Source: Populus alba
Taxonomy: Eukaryota > Streptophyta > Magnoliopsida > Malpighiales > Salicaceae
Direction of reading: 5' to 3'
Length of the DNA stretch: 64,000 bases
NCBI RefSeq assembly: GCF_005239225.2
Contig: NC_133302.1
Location: forward strand, 14,727,991 to 14,791,990
In this document: positions 35,831 through 48,519 of the stretch, in pieces
Position numbering within the stretch: the stretch's first letter is position 1
Layout of the letters: each line of letters starts with the position of its first letter
Program-made: the position numbers and the translations under genes
The notes under the pieces: generated by a model
What the model was told of the DNA's origin: nothing
Seen by the model: only the letters and a program-made list of their open reading frames with translations
The model's database searches: none

Positions 35831-36221
35831 GACACGAGTCACCCATCAAAGACAAAACAACTCATACATGTGATTTTACCATGGATATGATATGTGATTT
35901 CATGGGAATTTGCCTTGCAAATTCGGTATGAGTTGTATAATCACAGTTTATTCATTTGTGTCCAACCAAAATGATTGGGATTCAAGTTGATTCTTCAGTT
36001 ATAGTTAATACTCCTCTCAAAACAACGTATCTAGCCAGCTAATTTCAATAAAAGAAATAATAAAAACTTAATTGCAAATACGAAAAAGAAAGAAAATATT
36101 CCAATATTCAACTTAAATAAGAAGTTATATATATCATTGGAGTCACAGTAGAATCTCCTCTGCCTAAGAAATATGGTGTTGATCATCTTCTTTCTAATTA
36201 AAAAAATACAATGCTAATCAT

Positions 36222-36423
36222 CTAGTAAGTGATCTAGTAGTAAAAATTTAGGATTAAGAAGTTTGTTTTTCCTATGGTCTCAGGTTCGAACCATATAGTT
36301 GCTAATATGATGATCACTGGAGGCTTATATGGTCGTTAACTTCAGGGTCCTATGGGATTAATCGAGGTGAGCGCAAGCTGACCGGATACCCATTAATAAA
36401 ATAATAATAATAATAATAATAAT
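36222..36423 (+). mobile_element. SINE, tRNA-derived, with (AAT)n tail
   Basis: A box-B-like RNA polymerase III motif GGTTCGAACC lies at 36283-36292, about 55 bp after a start region 'TAGTAAGTGATCTAGTAG' that can hold box A. A non-tRNA body follows ('ATATGGTCGTTAACTTCAGG', 'TTAATCGAGGTGAGCGCAAG') and the element ends in an (AAT)n run at about 36398-36423. SINEs of this build are known in Salicaceae. The body motif recurs, decayed, at 36440-36565, 30150-30270 and 54190-54310. Confidence 0.7.
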
Positions 36424-36900
36424 CATCACGAATTTAAGTTTTTTTAAAAGTTATTATTTGTGTTCTTTCAAGATTGTTAGAAACTTATATAACTATTAAT
36501 TTTAGAACTCATGAAATTAATCGAGAATAAACCAGCCCGAACATCAATATTAATTAAAAAAAATACAATTATGCAAAAGAAAGAAGAAAGTTGGAGGGGT
36601 GCTAGGAATGGGAATTGCCTAAAGACGTGCCCATACTGTGAATTTTCCTGTAGCAGTTGCCCATGCTGTTAAAGCTGCTGGGGTTTGCACAAATTATAAA
36701 AATATTCAAAAGGGCAAAAAGAAAGGGAAACGTATCCTCTCTGCTCCCTCCCTCCAAATTGAAAATGGCTTCGCTAGTCTCTAGGTGAAATAAAGCCAGA
36801 CAATAAAACGACACTGTTTTCTTTCTTTTTTATTTTTGTTTTTACCTGTTGTCTTTTTACCCTAGAGGGTCTGAGCTAGCGTATTGGTCAAAATGCACAG
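36424..36900. other. SINE tail relic and unassigned sequence
   Basis: At 36440-36565 a second copy of the SINE 3' body ('TATATAACTATTAATTTTAG', 'AAATTAATCGAGAATAAACC') follows directly behind the intact tail. The 36600-36800 part is less AT-rich; a 70-aa minus-strand frame there has no recognisable features. Confidence 0.4.
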
Positions 36901-39085
36901 TCTGTCAGCTATTTCTTTTTCTTCGAGAAACATTGGTAAATTGGATCGGGGAATATATGGTTTTTAATGCTCTGTGCTGGGGACCAATGATTGTCATACA
37001 CTTTTCAATATTTTCAATTTTACCTCAAGAAAAAATTATTGTTACCTTGATAATATTAATTTGTTAATAAAACTACTCATATTAACTAAATAGCATACAG
37101 TACATTTAAAAAACTTTTTAATGAATGTTTATGTGCTCGGTATCACAGTTCAGTATTTTTTTTTCATTAAACTTTATTTGTTTTTAATTTTATTGTTTCA
37201 TTTAATGTTAGAGAATTCAAGGTTTTTGATAGAATTTCATCATTAAATTAGAAACCAATTTAATGAAATAGAGTTGAAATATACTAGATGAAAAATAATT
37301 AAAAGTAAAAGAACTAAAGTAAAAACAAAGAATTAATGTGCTTTTCTCATTTGTGCACGAAAAACTTCATTTTCATCCAAAAAATTGGAATCTATTAAAA
37401 GAAATTGGAAGAATAGAAGCTCAATTGAAAATTTTCAATCCCAAATAAAAAAATTTAAACAACGTGTTTTTCAAACCAAAAGAAGAGAAGGTGAGCAACA
37501 CGTCATTCGGTCGATTGGCCTATGTTTTTTACAGTTTTGGCTGATCAAGCTGACAACTTCAAATATATAAATGTGAAGCTATAGACTTACAGATTGAGCA
37601 AGATTGGATTCAAATCAAAGGTGTGCATCCCCTCTACCAACTTCAGGTGATCTCAGATGAAGATGATGTCAGAATTGTTTCAACGATGCCTCGAAGATGG
37701 ACAACCTAGTCAGCTATGACAATGCAACTATTATGCAAAAACCGATCAATTTTTCATGTATTCACATATAAAGCCTTCTTAATGACTCTTTATTAAGAGT
37801 TTACAACACTTCCCTCGAGATCAAAAAGTTAGAAATAGATTCAAAACCTCCCAAAACCCTAGCAAAACGGTTCTAACAAAAAAGTATAAATACCCCTTTT
37901 AGCTTGAAGGCATATGGGGAGTAGGGAAAAAAAGAATTTCGGTTTTTTCAGATGTAAAGCAAAAAGTGGCAAAATTTTATGTTTTTTAAATCAAGAATTG
38001 CGGTAGGCCCTAAAAATTTATTTTCTTATGATTTTCTTTATTCTTTTTTTTTTTAAATTATTTAATGAAGATTACAAATAATCTTTGCTTTTTTTTTTTT
38101 TGAACTTGATGTCGTAACTAAGATTTTTAGAGAAGATAAAGAACTCAACAACAATAGAGTATGCAAAAACTTGAAGACAAAAGGGATATAACTTGATTTA
38201 AAGCCTTACTTTGATACTATTCGATACAAATCTCATGAATACAAAGATCCAAAAACCCATAATCAAGATTGATCATAAATCCTAACAAAGCTAAAGTTCA
38301 GGCTTTTGAATTGAGCTTGATATAATGATATCTTACACCGAGTCACCAAGACTATAATAATAGACCCTACCTAACAGTTATAGAGAATCTTGAATGAGAA
38401 ATATAAAAGATACTATGAAGATTAGTTAATTTTTTGATAAGTCAAGAGAAGCTCTTTGAAGAATCAAAGTAATAGAAATTTCTCACAATACAGTAATAAT
38501 TACTGAAATCAAAGTTTGAAAAAAAATAAAATCAAATACAAGCTAAATATCTTACTCATACTTGGTAAAAACATCATAAAAAATACTGAAAAAATAACAA
38601 AAGAGTTTTATATAAAATAGAAAAAGGAATCCTAAATTAACTAGGAAACTAATAGAATCTTGCATAGTAGCTTCTAAACCTTATCATAAGACCTTTTCAA
38701 TGTCTGATTGATATAAAATTTAACCCAATAAAAACAAGGCCTTTGGAATCTATTGGTAAAATCTCATCATGATCTAAATGTCGAATTTAATATTATGCTT
38801 GTTAAAGTAACACTATGCATTTAAAAAAATAAACCTTTAACTACAAAAATTAATTAGCCCATGAAATATATGGATTTGACCCTTTTTTGTAAATAGATTA
38901 AATTGACTAAAATTTGATTATCACTTGTTGAAAATGTAGCATTTTTAAGATTCATATTGGCCCAACTACTTTAAAAAAGCCTATTAAATATATATTTAAG
39001 CTTATTTACCCTTGATCTTGTAATTGGCCTAATTAGATCTTGTAATGGACTTTTGGTGTAGTCCTGATTGTATTTTTAATTCTTA
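36901..39085. other. Spacer, possible retroelement debris, no gene seen
   Basis: The sequence at 37380-37990 includes 'AAAGGTGTGCATCCC', a TATA-like 'AGTATAAATACCCC' at about 37884 and 'TTCGGTTTTTTC', reminiscent of an LTR, but no partner copy, primer site or polyprotein is visible. From 38060 to 39080 the DNA is AT-rich and unassigned. Confidence 0.35.
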
Positions 39086-39089
39086 ATCA

Positions 39090-39915
39090 ATTCAATATTG
39101 AGAGATGAAGTTGATAAAATAAATCAATTAGGAAAAAGGGGAAAAAACTTGAGTCAACCGAGTTACAAACTCAAGGTTTGGGTCGTGATATTAAAATAAT
39201 CTCATAAAAAAATAAAAAATATTATGAAGCTCAACCCCTAGTAAATCTAATGTTAAAAAATGAAATTAAAATTGAAAAATAGATTAAAAATAGGATATCA
39301 AAAACTAACTTGAGTCAACTCATGTTAACTAGTAAAACCTATAACTTGAATTATAAGACAAAAATAACATCACATAAAGCAAATCAAGACAAATCATAAA
39401 AGTTTGATTCCCAATAAAGTTAATGTTGAAGGTTGGAATTGAATTAAGAAAAGAAAAAAAAATTCGAGTCAACTCATCAAACCAATAGTCCATGTCATGG
39501 GATTGAGATGGTCTCATAAAAATTAAATTAAAAAATATCATGAAGTCCAATTTCAATAAACCTAATATTGAAAGGAGTTAAAATTAAAATTGATTAAAAA
39601 AAAGACACAAAAACAACGACTCGATTTAACTCGTTAAATTCATGACCTGAGTCATGAGAATATGATAACCTCATAGAAAACAAATTAAAATAAATCATAA
39701 AGCTTAATTCCTAATTAGTCCAATATTAAAAGGTGAAATTGAAGAAAAAAATCAATTAGTAAAAAAAAAAAAAACCCAAGTCAACCAAGTTAACTCATCA
39801 AATCTATGGTTTAGATCATGAGACTAGGATAATATCATAAAAAATAAATTAAAAAACTATAAAGTTCAATTTCTAATAAACCTAATATTAAAGAATGAAA
39901 TTAAAATTAAAAAAA
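39090..39915. repeat. Satellite-like array, about 155-170 bp x 5
   Basis: Five degenerate units follow one another. The anchor 'AATATTAAAAGGTGAAATT' or its variants occurs near 39092, 39249, 39421, 39565, 39720 and 39888, so the spacing is 144-172 bp. Each unit also carries 'GAGTCAACTCGTTAA'-like and 'CATGAGATTAGGATAACCTC'-like words. The same family occurs singly or inverted at 20.5, 34.2, 40.5, 54.5 and 58.7 kb. No protein is encoded. Confidence 0.8.
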
Positions 39916-40215
39916 ATATATTATTATAATAAATAATATTTCATAGGAGGGTTACACTCAAATCCCATTATTTTTGTTTTGTTTTGATGTTAACATAGAC
40001 AAAACCATTCTCATGTATCGAGATACAATATATGCTACCTGAGACCATTTCTTTTGATGTGTTCATTCAACCACTTGATTTCTCACTTTTTTTTAAGGAC
40101 ATGCGCCAACCTTTTATCTTATAATTCAAACTTCCATACTAACTAACATGAAAAGAAGACAGGTGGTTGAGAAGAAAATGCTAAAATATGCCATTCTCTC
40201 ACTTGAGAAATGTCC

Positions 40216-40240
40216 TTTTTTTTTTTTTTTTTTTTTTTTT
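40216..40240. repeat. Poly-T run, about 25 bases
   Basis: A pure T tract of about 25 bases. On the minus strand it is a poly-A tail-like run, so it could mark the 3' end of a minus-strand retroposon, but the sequence to its left shows no recognisable source and no target-site duplication was found by eye. Confidence 0.85.
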
Positions 40241-41500
40241 GTGTGGAAGTTGCACCTTGTCGAATGCAAATGTTGACAAACGCAAACATGTGAGTACTAG
40301 CTAACTAGGGCGTGACTCATGATAAATTGTGAGTCCTGAAATTTGTAGTGATAGTAAAACTTGAAAGATATTTAACTTGATAAGTCAATTTAAAACTTGC
40401 TTGATTTAGATTTTAGACCAAACTTAAAAAAATAATAGAAATTAATTAACTTAATCTGATTTAATTAAAATTTTGATGTTGACCCGCGACCTAAGATAAA
40501 AACCCAATTAATATTTAAATAAAAAACTTATTTTATAAAAATAATTAAAATAATGTCATTTTGATTTTTATATAAAAAAAATATTTGGATAAACTTGAAT
40601 TGACTTTTTTGACAGATAACTTGAGTTAGATTTTAAAACTATGATAATAATCACTTGTATTTTTATATGTTTTAGTTAGATAATTTTAGAATTGATAATT
40701 TTTTATAAGGATAATTTAGGAATAAAGAATCATAAATATTGTTTTCAAAGATATATATTTCTATATTTTGTTTTAAAAATACAGAAATTTCAAAAATAAA
40801 TTTATTTTTTTAATTAAACATGTTTGAATTTTAGGGTAGATGTGCTTGCCTATTGCTTTGCTTCTTTTAATTATCGAAATTAGTTTTGTTCTATCAATAT
40901 TCCACTTCCACCACAATTTTCTGAAATTTCCATTCCTATAATTTTGAAAGGGTTTCAAAATGTAAGAACTAACAAACAATCCATTCTTCTTATTTTCCTA
41001 TTATCCTTTCATGTCATCCTCCTGATGCTATAACATCTAACAAAAAAACACTTGAAATCCTTAAAATTAAAAAAATTTAGAGAAAAAAATATTAAATTAT
41101 AAAAGTATATAATTTGCACGTAATAATAATATCATTTTTAATAACATTGCTAAAGTTTAGGGATATAATAACGAGTACTTTTCAAAATGTTTTTTATTTG
41201 AAAATATATTAAAATAATATTTTTTTATTTTTAGAAATTATTTTTGATATCAGTATAGTAAAATAATCTAATAACATAAATAAATAATAATTTTAAATAA
41301 ATAAAAAATAAAAAAAATCAAGTTTTTAAAATACTTGAAAAAAAAAAACCAATCAGGCTATAAGTATAGTATAGGAGTAGAATTAGAACGCCGATGACTC
41401 CGGAGGTGCAATACTAATGGACCAGATTTATTGTAAGCCCACGTAACCCCTCCCAAAACCCTATTGAAACCCGACCTCACTCTTGCCCTCGAAAACTCAA
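40241..41500. other. Upstream spacer of the tRNA-binding gene
   Basis: Includes an inverted fragment of the 'GACCCGCGACC'/'ACTTGAATTGAC' repeat family at about 40380-40640 and a MITE-like copy at about 41180-41365 ('TATATTAAAATAATATTTTT', 'TTTTTGATATCAGTATAG'). The last 150 bp before the start codon are less AT-rich and purine-rich near the ATG, as expected of a 5' leader. Confidence 0.5.
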
Positions 41501-41542
41501 AGCTAAATTACACAGAAAAGGAGAGAAGAAGCAAGAAGAAGC

Positions 41543-44500
41543 ATGGGTTTGCAAAGAAAGCAAATAATATCATCAGCTCTTAGCAAGCACCTCTCTTTAT
41601 CTCCTGTAAGCTCATAAACAACAACCCTTTTCAATTACTTGAAAAAATTTATGATCTATGTTTTTAATTTTTCTCTAAATTTTAATTACTGCATGGAGAA
41701 TTGGTGATCAATAAATGAAGCACTTTACGATTCTTTAGATAACTGCATGCTAATCTTTTCTTCTGGGTATTTAGAAAGGAAGGTTCCTGGCTTGGAATGG
41801 TAATTTTTGCTCCTTTTGATGCCCATTTCTTCTTTCTTGAATTTTGTTTTTTGCTGACACGTATTTTTGTTGCCCTTTTACTTCAAATAAACTCGTCTAG
41901 TTTTCTATATGATGTTTTGACTATGCATCCTATTATTTGTTTCAATTCTTATAAATTTGGTCAATTTTTCATCATAGTTTTAGCATTGTTTGGTAATGGG
42001 TCTTGGTAGGAATACTTTTCTTTTCTGAATGCTTGAAAATCAGATGTCTTGACATTGTTGAATTTGGGAGTTATTCTATTTGATAGTTACTTACTTAACA
42101 GCTTAAAATACTTGATTAATGTAGGAAGCTCCTTTAGGTGACCTTGGAGAGTATGATATTAAGAGTTTGTATTTGAACATTTTGAAGTCATCAGGAAAAA
42201 GGTCCCCATCAAAAGAGAGTGAGGCGGTAAGGTTTCTCTGGTTTGTTATGAGCACACAGCTGCGCTACCATGGGATCTTGCTCTTTGCCATGCTTGACTC
42301 TTAGGGGTCCCCGTTTGATTTCTTGATCTAAAAAAGTAATTGTTTGTTATAGGTGATGAAATGGATAAGCTTTGCAGAGATTTTTCCAATAGATTCTTCG
42401 ACATGCTTTGATGCTCTCAGTGGGTTGAACAAAGACTTGGCTCTGAATTCTGTGCTTTTGGGCAATGGATTGACACCCTCTGAAGCTGATATTATAGTTT
42501 TTTCAGTAATACATTCATCTGTGGTATGCATTCTATTCCTTTCATGATAAATTCTCCTTTCACATTTGTTGTCCCAGTCACTAACCATAAAGTTACTATA
42601 TACAAATTTTATTTCCAGCATGGATTTTCATTTTTTCCTCCTCTGTCGTTGAAAACAATTTAAAACAACTTGGCGTGGAAAAATTGAATACTTTCATGAA
42701 TCAGTTGCATCCTCTGTGCTTTGCTCAAAATTGCTTGGGTTGCCCTCTTTTTTGAATTTATTGCTTCTCAAATCTGAAGGGTGGAGGCTTCAAAATTCAG
42801 AGCGGCAGGGTCAAGAAATATATATACATATTTTTCCCTGTACAAAAGTTTTATCATATGATAAACACTTCACCCACATGTTTGAAATTCTCCTGACTTT
42901 TGATTGGTTATTTATTGCTAGATTGGCCTTTCACATTTAGAGAGGGGAAAGTTGGTGCATGTAATGAGATGGATGGATTACATCCAGGTAAGACCATATT
43001 CATATTTTTAAACGTCATGGGAGATGGGTGATGACGTGTATTAAAAGAAACTTTCTTAATTGCTATCTGTTGACATGAGACGAACTATTGCATAGGCACC
43101 CGTTATGTGATGTAACTATTGAGAGCTGCTTTGTTTCTGGCTAGGTTACTATGTTGTGTGTGATGGGCTTCTGTCTGATTTGGCTGTCCTTGTCATGTTT
43201 GGCAGCTTATTGATTCAAGTAACAGACATCTTGTGGCATGTAATTGACTTGGAGTGTCAAAGCCTCAAAGGCTTGCAGTTTGACTTTGACTACTCGTATC
43301 ACTGTACATATATGTTTACCATTGAATAACTTTATGCTGGGGGTCAAGTGGTTGGCTTTTGGTATGCGATTGAGAAACTAGATCCAGCTGATAGAAAGAA
43401 CAGTGAATAGTTTTTGGGAAAATTGTTATTTCTTCTCAATTCTATCAGAACTTGAATCTACATGCCTGCACCTGATAGCCATAGTTGTACAATCAAAGAA
43501 GAATAAACGGCTCTCAAATTTGTGTTTGTAAAATAAATTAGGTACTTGATTTCATGTTAAAAAAATGTTTGGTTAATTTATTCTATTTTTTTGCAGAACA
43601 AGGTAGACTTTGGGAAACTATTTGAAAAGGTTTTGCTAGAAAAGGGTGCATTTGAACTTCAGGTAGGTTATCTTGATATCAATATACATCATCTGTTCAT
43701 TCTTTTTTACTGTTTTTTTTTTTTTTTTTAAATGAAGGCAAGAAGGTTTAAGGTTGAAGAGGAATTGATTTATGTGTGGTTTTGGGAATTTGATATTTTC
43801 TGTGCATCCCATGTCAAAAGTTTTAGGAAAGGACAGCTTATTGATTCTAACATGTAAAGTCATATTTTAAATGGAATAGTTGCGTGTCTTATTGCTGCCT
43901 TCGTTGTTTCAAAGGGTTTTTTTTTTTTTTTTTTTTTCAATTTACTATGACTCTGTAATTTGTAGTTTTGTACACTAATGTGCCATTAATTGAGTTAGAG
44001 CATCTAGTGGCTTATTTCTCTGCGTTCTGATTTAATTCTAGTTGCAGGGAATAAAAGGTGATGCTAAATCAGAAACAGATACAAATGCAAAAAAGACCGT
44101 GGAAAACACTAAGAACAAAGAAAAATCGGAAGCAGACCCAAGTACGAAGAAAAGTGATGTTGGGGTATGTCTTTTTCTAGCGCCCCCCCTCAATACCTGT
44201 TATTAACGTGTTCAAACTTTTCTTTCTCCTTAAGGCTGTAGTTTTACTATTTTCCCCATGCACAACTCTGTCCTGTCATTTTGAAGAATCCTGTTGAATA
44301 GCTTCATCATGACAGCAGGAAAAAACATTAGAATTAAGAAAATGTGCAAAATCACAGCCTATTGAAGTCATAACTAGCATCTAATGTATTCAAACTTTTC
44401 TTTCTCCTTAAGGCTGTAGTTTTACTATTTTTCCCGTGCACAACTCTGTACTGTCATTATGAAGAATCCTGTCATTATGAAGAATCCTGTTGAGTAGCTT

Positions 44501-47500
44501 CATCATGACAGCAGGAAAAAACATTAGAATTAAGAAAATGTGCAAAATCACAGCCTATTGAAGTCATAACTAGCATCTAAAATTCTACACAAGGGGTTTA
44601 TTTGAACATACTTCCATGCTTGCATTGATGACAGGTGTGCATGCTCTCTTTAAGTTTTAACAAACCCAGTGGCATGTGCTAGAGATAACTGACAATTAGT
44701 GGAGAATTACCTGGCACTAGCAGTACTAAAGTTGGAGGAATGAGTTTCTTGGAGAAACAAAAGTTCTCTAAGTTTAGAATTTGAACAAAAATTGGGTTTT
44801 AATTAGTCAATTAACTTTTCTTACTTTCAAAGTATAATTTATCAATAACTTCGTTAAGTTTGATTTTTTTACACTGAAAATTCAGTCCCTAAACCTATCA
44901 TGGAATCTTCATAAAATATATGAGATAATTCCAAGATTGGGCTGCCATGTACTAGCTCAGGTCTGAACTGCTGAAAACTATCAGGATAAACACTAGAAGT
45001 GTCAACTATGTGATTCAATCTTTTGCTGCTCCAAAAGACTTTACATAATCCCAGTTAATGTTTTCTTTCCTCACAGATAAATAAGGGATTTCATAGAGCT
45101 TCCCACGTGTAAATTTATATTTTACAGTTTTACTGTATGATGCCTGGTTTATTTATTCGAGCAATAGTATTTCTCAAGTTGCTTGGCAGTTGGCCTGGTG
45201 ATAACAGCTCATGGCAAGCATAGAAAACTTAGTGTATTGTACTATATTTGACCTCCTGCATGACTTTTCTATTTCATTTTATTCCAATTTGACTTGTGTT
45301 GTAATGGTTAGATAACATTTTTATTCCAACTTTGCATTATTGTGAGTGAGTGCATGGGTGGTCAAACTTCAATAATTCCTAATAAATGCTTTTGATATTT
45401 TATAATTCTTATTTAAAGGTCTTAAAATCTGTTTGGAGACGGCCCTAGCCTTCAATTTTTGTGCATATTGTTGTTGTTACTATTATTTTTAATCTTGGTG
45501 CAATTCTTGCTGAGTATCATGTTGGTGTTTTTGGAACTTGTAGAATAAGTCTACTGGAAAAAAAGAATCTGCTCAAGAGAAGAAGAAACCATCTGAAACT
45601 GAAGCAGGTGAGAAAGACAAAGAACTAAGTGTCAGTTTACTGAATATACAAGTTGGTCTTATTCGCAAAGCATGGAAGCATCCCTCTGCTGACAGGTATG
45701 CTGACAGTTCCCTTTCTTTTGATCTTTGAGTTTTTATTTCATTTTTTTGAAGGAAAACAATCTTATGATATTTTTAATTTTTGATTAATGATTCAGTTTA
45801 CTGGTTGAGGAGATAGATATTGGAGATGCTAAATTGAGGCAGGTAGTCAGTGGTTTGGCGAAGTTTTGTAGTCCGGATGACTTGACGGTATGATGATTTG
45901 TCGAGTTTGATTTAAATAATATGTCACTTCATTTTATTCTGCTCTTTGGATTGCTTTTATGAAGTTATGAAGTTTAGTTGCTAATGCATTCTTTGTTGTT
46001 TGTTTCATCTATAAAGAACCGCCGAGTTGTCTTGATTACAAATGTTAAACCTGGAAAGCTACGAGATGTGATGTCAGAAGGCCTGGTAACTACTTTTAAT
46101 TTGACATTTTCATTTTAATCAATGCCTTTTATATTCTATGTTAAACCGGGTCCTCGCTTTTATTTCAAGATTCTTCCTTTTCATTCCTGGAACTCTTTGC
46201 AAGAAAATAAAACTGGACAATATGGTTAGAGTTTACTGTGTCTTGCTGGTAGAGCTATGCTATCTTAAATAACTGTACAATGGTTAGGTAGTTGTGTTGT
46301 GATTGTTTCATCTCAAAATAAAATTATTATACTCATCCAGCTTAAAAAGTAGTCTTCTAATTGATCCACTTGTTCATCTTCAACTACGTACAGCTTACAA
46401 ATGGAAAGGAAAAACAAATTTTAAAAAATCTAATTGTTCGATCATGTCAAGATGCTTGTGATACCAGCTGAGTTTGTAAAATACTTTTGAACAAAGCAAT
46501 ATATCTAACTTCTATGGTTCTTGCACTCTAATTGTGGAAAAATGCCAATTTTGAATTTGAAATGACTTGCTTCTGCTATTACATAACAATGTTGTTGAAT
46601 CCTTGATCATGTTTATTTCTTTATGAATGCTTTTTTTTTTTTTATGATTGAAATGTTAGTTTATTCTGACGAGTTGCTTACAATATCTATGTCTTTTGTC
46701 ATTGCACTAGAATATCCCCTTTATTTTAGATTGCAATGACTGAAGAGTGCAGTGATGTCTATATGCGTTTTATAATTCCTAATTTTTCAGGTACTTTGTG
46801 CATCTAATGAGGATCACACCATTGTAGAGCCTTTGTTGCCTCCAGAAGGTGCCAAAATTGGAGAACGTGTGTCATTCTTGGGGTATGTATTTAAAGATTA
46901 CATGGAACTACATCATAATTGAACCATTCTAACACTTACTGCTTCACTGTTTTGAATTATTTATGGGGAACAAGAATTTGTAGTTTACACTTTAGAAAAT
47001 GCTATTTGGCTTTCAACACTAATTTTTTATCACATCCAAAAAAAAAAAGAAAGAAAGAAGAGGAAGAAGCTAAAACTAGCTAGTCCTGTAATGTTACCTT
47101 CGATGTGCCCTTTGAATATATAGCTTGTTGTCACTACAATATACTGCTATGTAGATTTTACAAAGGTACTGTTGAATTGTTTTCTCATGATCGACAATGC
47201 ATCTTTTAGACAGGCAAGGCACCTTTTCTTTTTCTTTCTTTTTTTCTTTTGATGATGAAAAACATTTTTTTTGTTGCCATGTTGCCACTTATGGCACTGC
47301 CACCTTTTGGCATAAATGTGAATGTGAGCAGGCTTGTATAACCCCACTTATAATCTGTAATTGTTGGAGAAACATCATTCTCACAAATCAGTAGAGAGCA
47401 AATGAGGGGCACTGGTCATTGGTCTTGGAATTGTTTTGACTTTGGGCAGCCAAAGTGCTTTTAAATGACCAAGTGCTGTGCCATTATGATTCTCAAAATT

Positions 47501-48519
47501 AGGAATAGTGCACTGTGATGCGTAGTGTCTATACATGGCTTATATGCATGCATTTGGCTGCAATAATCATAGTGTAACCTTTATTTACAGCAAGCATTTT
47601 TTATTTGGCTGGATCATCTATTATTTTCTCTGTATTTACTTATTCAGAAATAAAAAATCTTCTACTGCAATAGTTTTTTCCCATGTATAAATGTTAAATG
47701 TCTTCATGTAGGATTGATGGGAAGCCAGAAGATGTTCTTAACCCAAAAAAGAAGCAGTTAGAGAAAATAACACCGGTATGAGGTTCAGGCTTAAGTATTT
47801 TTTTGTTATAGGTTTATGTTCAGCAAGCATCCTCTTGATATGCACTTGCAGCTTAAATTTTTGATCATTTATTAGAATCATGGTTGTGAATTAGTCAGTT
47901 GGACGATGCAGTTTTCAGTTTGCTCTTCCCATTGCAAACAGCTTCAATTAATAAAATGATATGATGCTTGATGCCCCAATATTTTTTTTGAAATACATGA
48001 TATATTCAACAAACAATGAACATATGAATAAGCACTATATTTCTAAAAAAGCATTTTCAATGGCAAAAGCAATTTAGAATAGTCAAATTGTTGATATGGC
48101 TCTCTGTTGAAATACAAGACATACCGATCATATTTTCTTTCCTGTGGATTTTGTAAAATGCTTTGCACCAGCAAGTCATTACTTTAGTCTCTAGCTTGTT
48201 TTTGCTTTTATATGGTTTCTGAATCGCTAGAAGTTTCACGTCAAGTTTTTGGGTTACCTTGAAAGAGCTGATTCGACAGTTCTGATGCATGGTTGTCATA
48301 CCTAGCCATTAATGTTGTGATCATCAGTTGTGCAATTCTTGTCTTTCCTTAAAGTTTGTTATAGGAATCCTAAGAGTATCATTATTTGATCATATGGGTG
48401 TTTCATGGGCGCAGAATCTTTTCTCGGATGACAAGGGTGTGGCCACATTTAAGGGAATACCATTTATGACATCTGGTGGGCCGTGTACATCATCCATTCC
48501 GAAGGCAAGCATCAAATGA
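41543..48519 (+). CDS. AIMP1/Arc1p-like tRNA-binding (EMAPII, OB-fold) protein
   Basis: Twelve exons keep frame: 41543-41605, 42125-42226, 42353-42523, 42922-42987, 43597-43662, 44048-44164, 45544-45695, 45797-45887, 46017-46085, 46791-46882, 47712-47775 and 48415-48519, giving 385 aa, TGA at 48517-48519. Residues 1-155 are an N-terminal region that resembles the GST-C-like interaction domain of synthetase cofactors. Residues about 157-222 are a Lys/Glu-rich charged linker. The tRNA-binding OB fold runs from about 227 to 329 (LLNIQVGLIRKAWKHPSAD, QVVSGLAKF, NVKPGKLRDVMSEGLVLCAS), followed by the EMAPII-type C-terminal extension (329-385). Proteins of this form bind tRNA and hold aminoacyl-tRNA synthetases, such as methionyl-tRNA synthetase, in a cytosolic complex; the plant member I know is At2g40660. 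No catalytic synthetase domain is present. Exon 6 has two possible acceptors 6 nt apart. Confidence 0.93.
44209..44580. repeat. Tandem duplication, about 178-bp period, with nested 18-bp repeat
   Basis: In intron 6 of the tRNA-binding gene, copy 1 (44209-44382) and copy 2 (44387-44580) share 'TTCAAACTTTTCTTTCTCC', 'GACAGCAGGAAAAAACATT' and 'CATAACTAGCATCTAA'. Copy 2 is 18 bp longer because GTCATTATGAAGAATCCT occurs twice in a row inside it. About six substitutions separate the copies. Confidence 0.92.

Noticed and set aside
36283..36292. GGTTCGAACC as part of a tRNA gene
   Set aside because: No acceptor stem or anticodon arm can be folded around it, and an (AAT)n-tailed body follows, so it is a SINE promoter.
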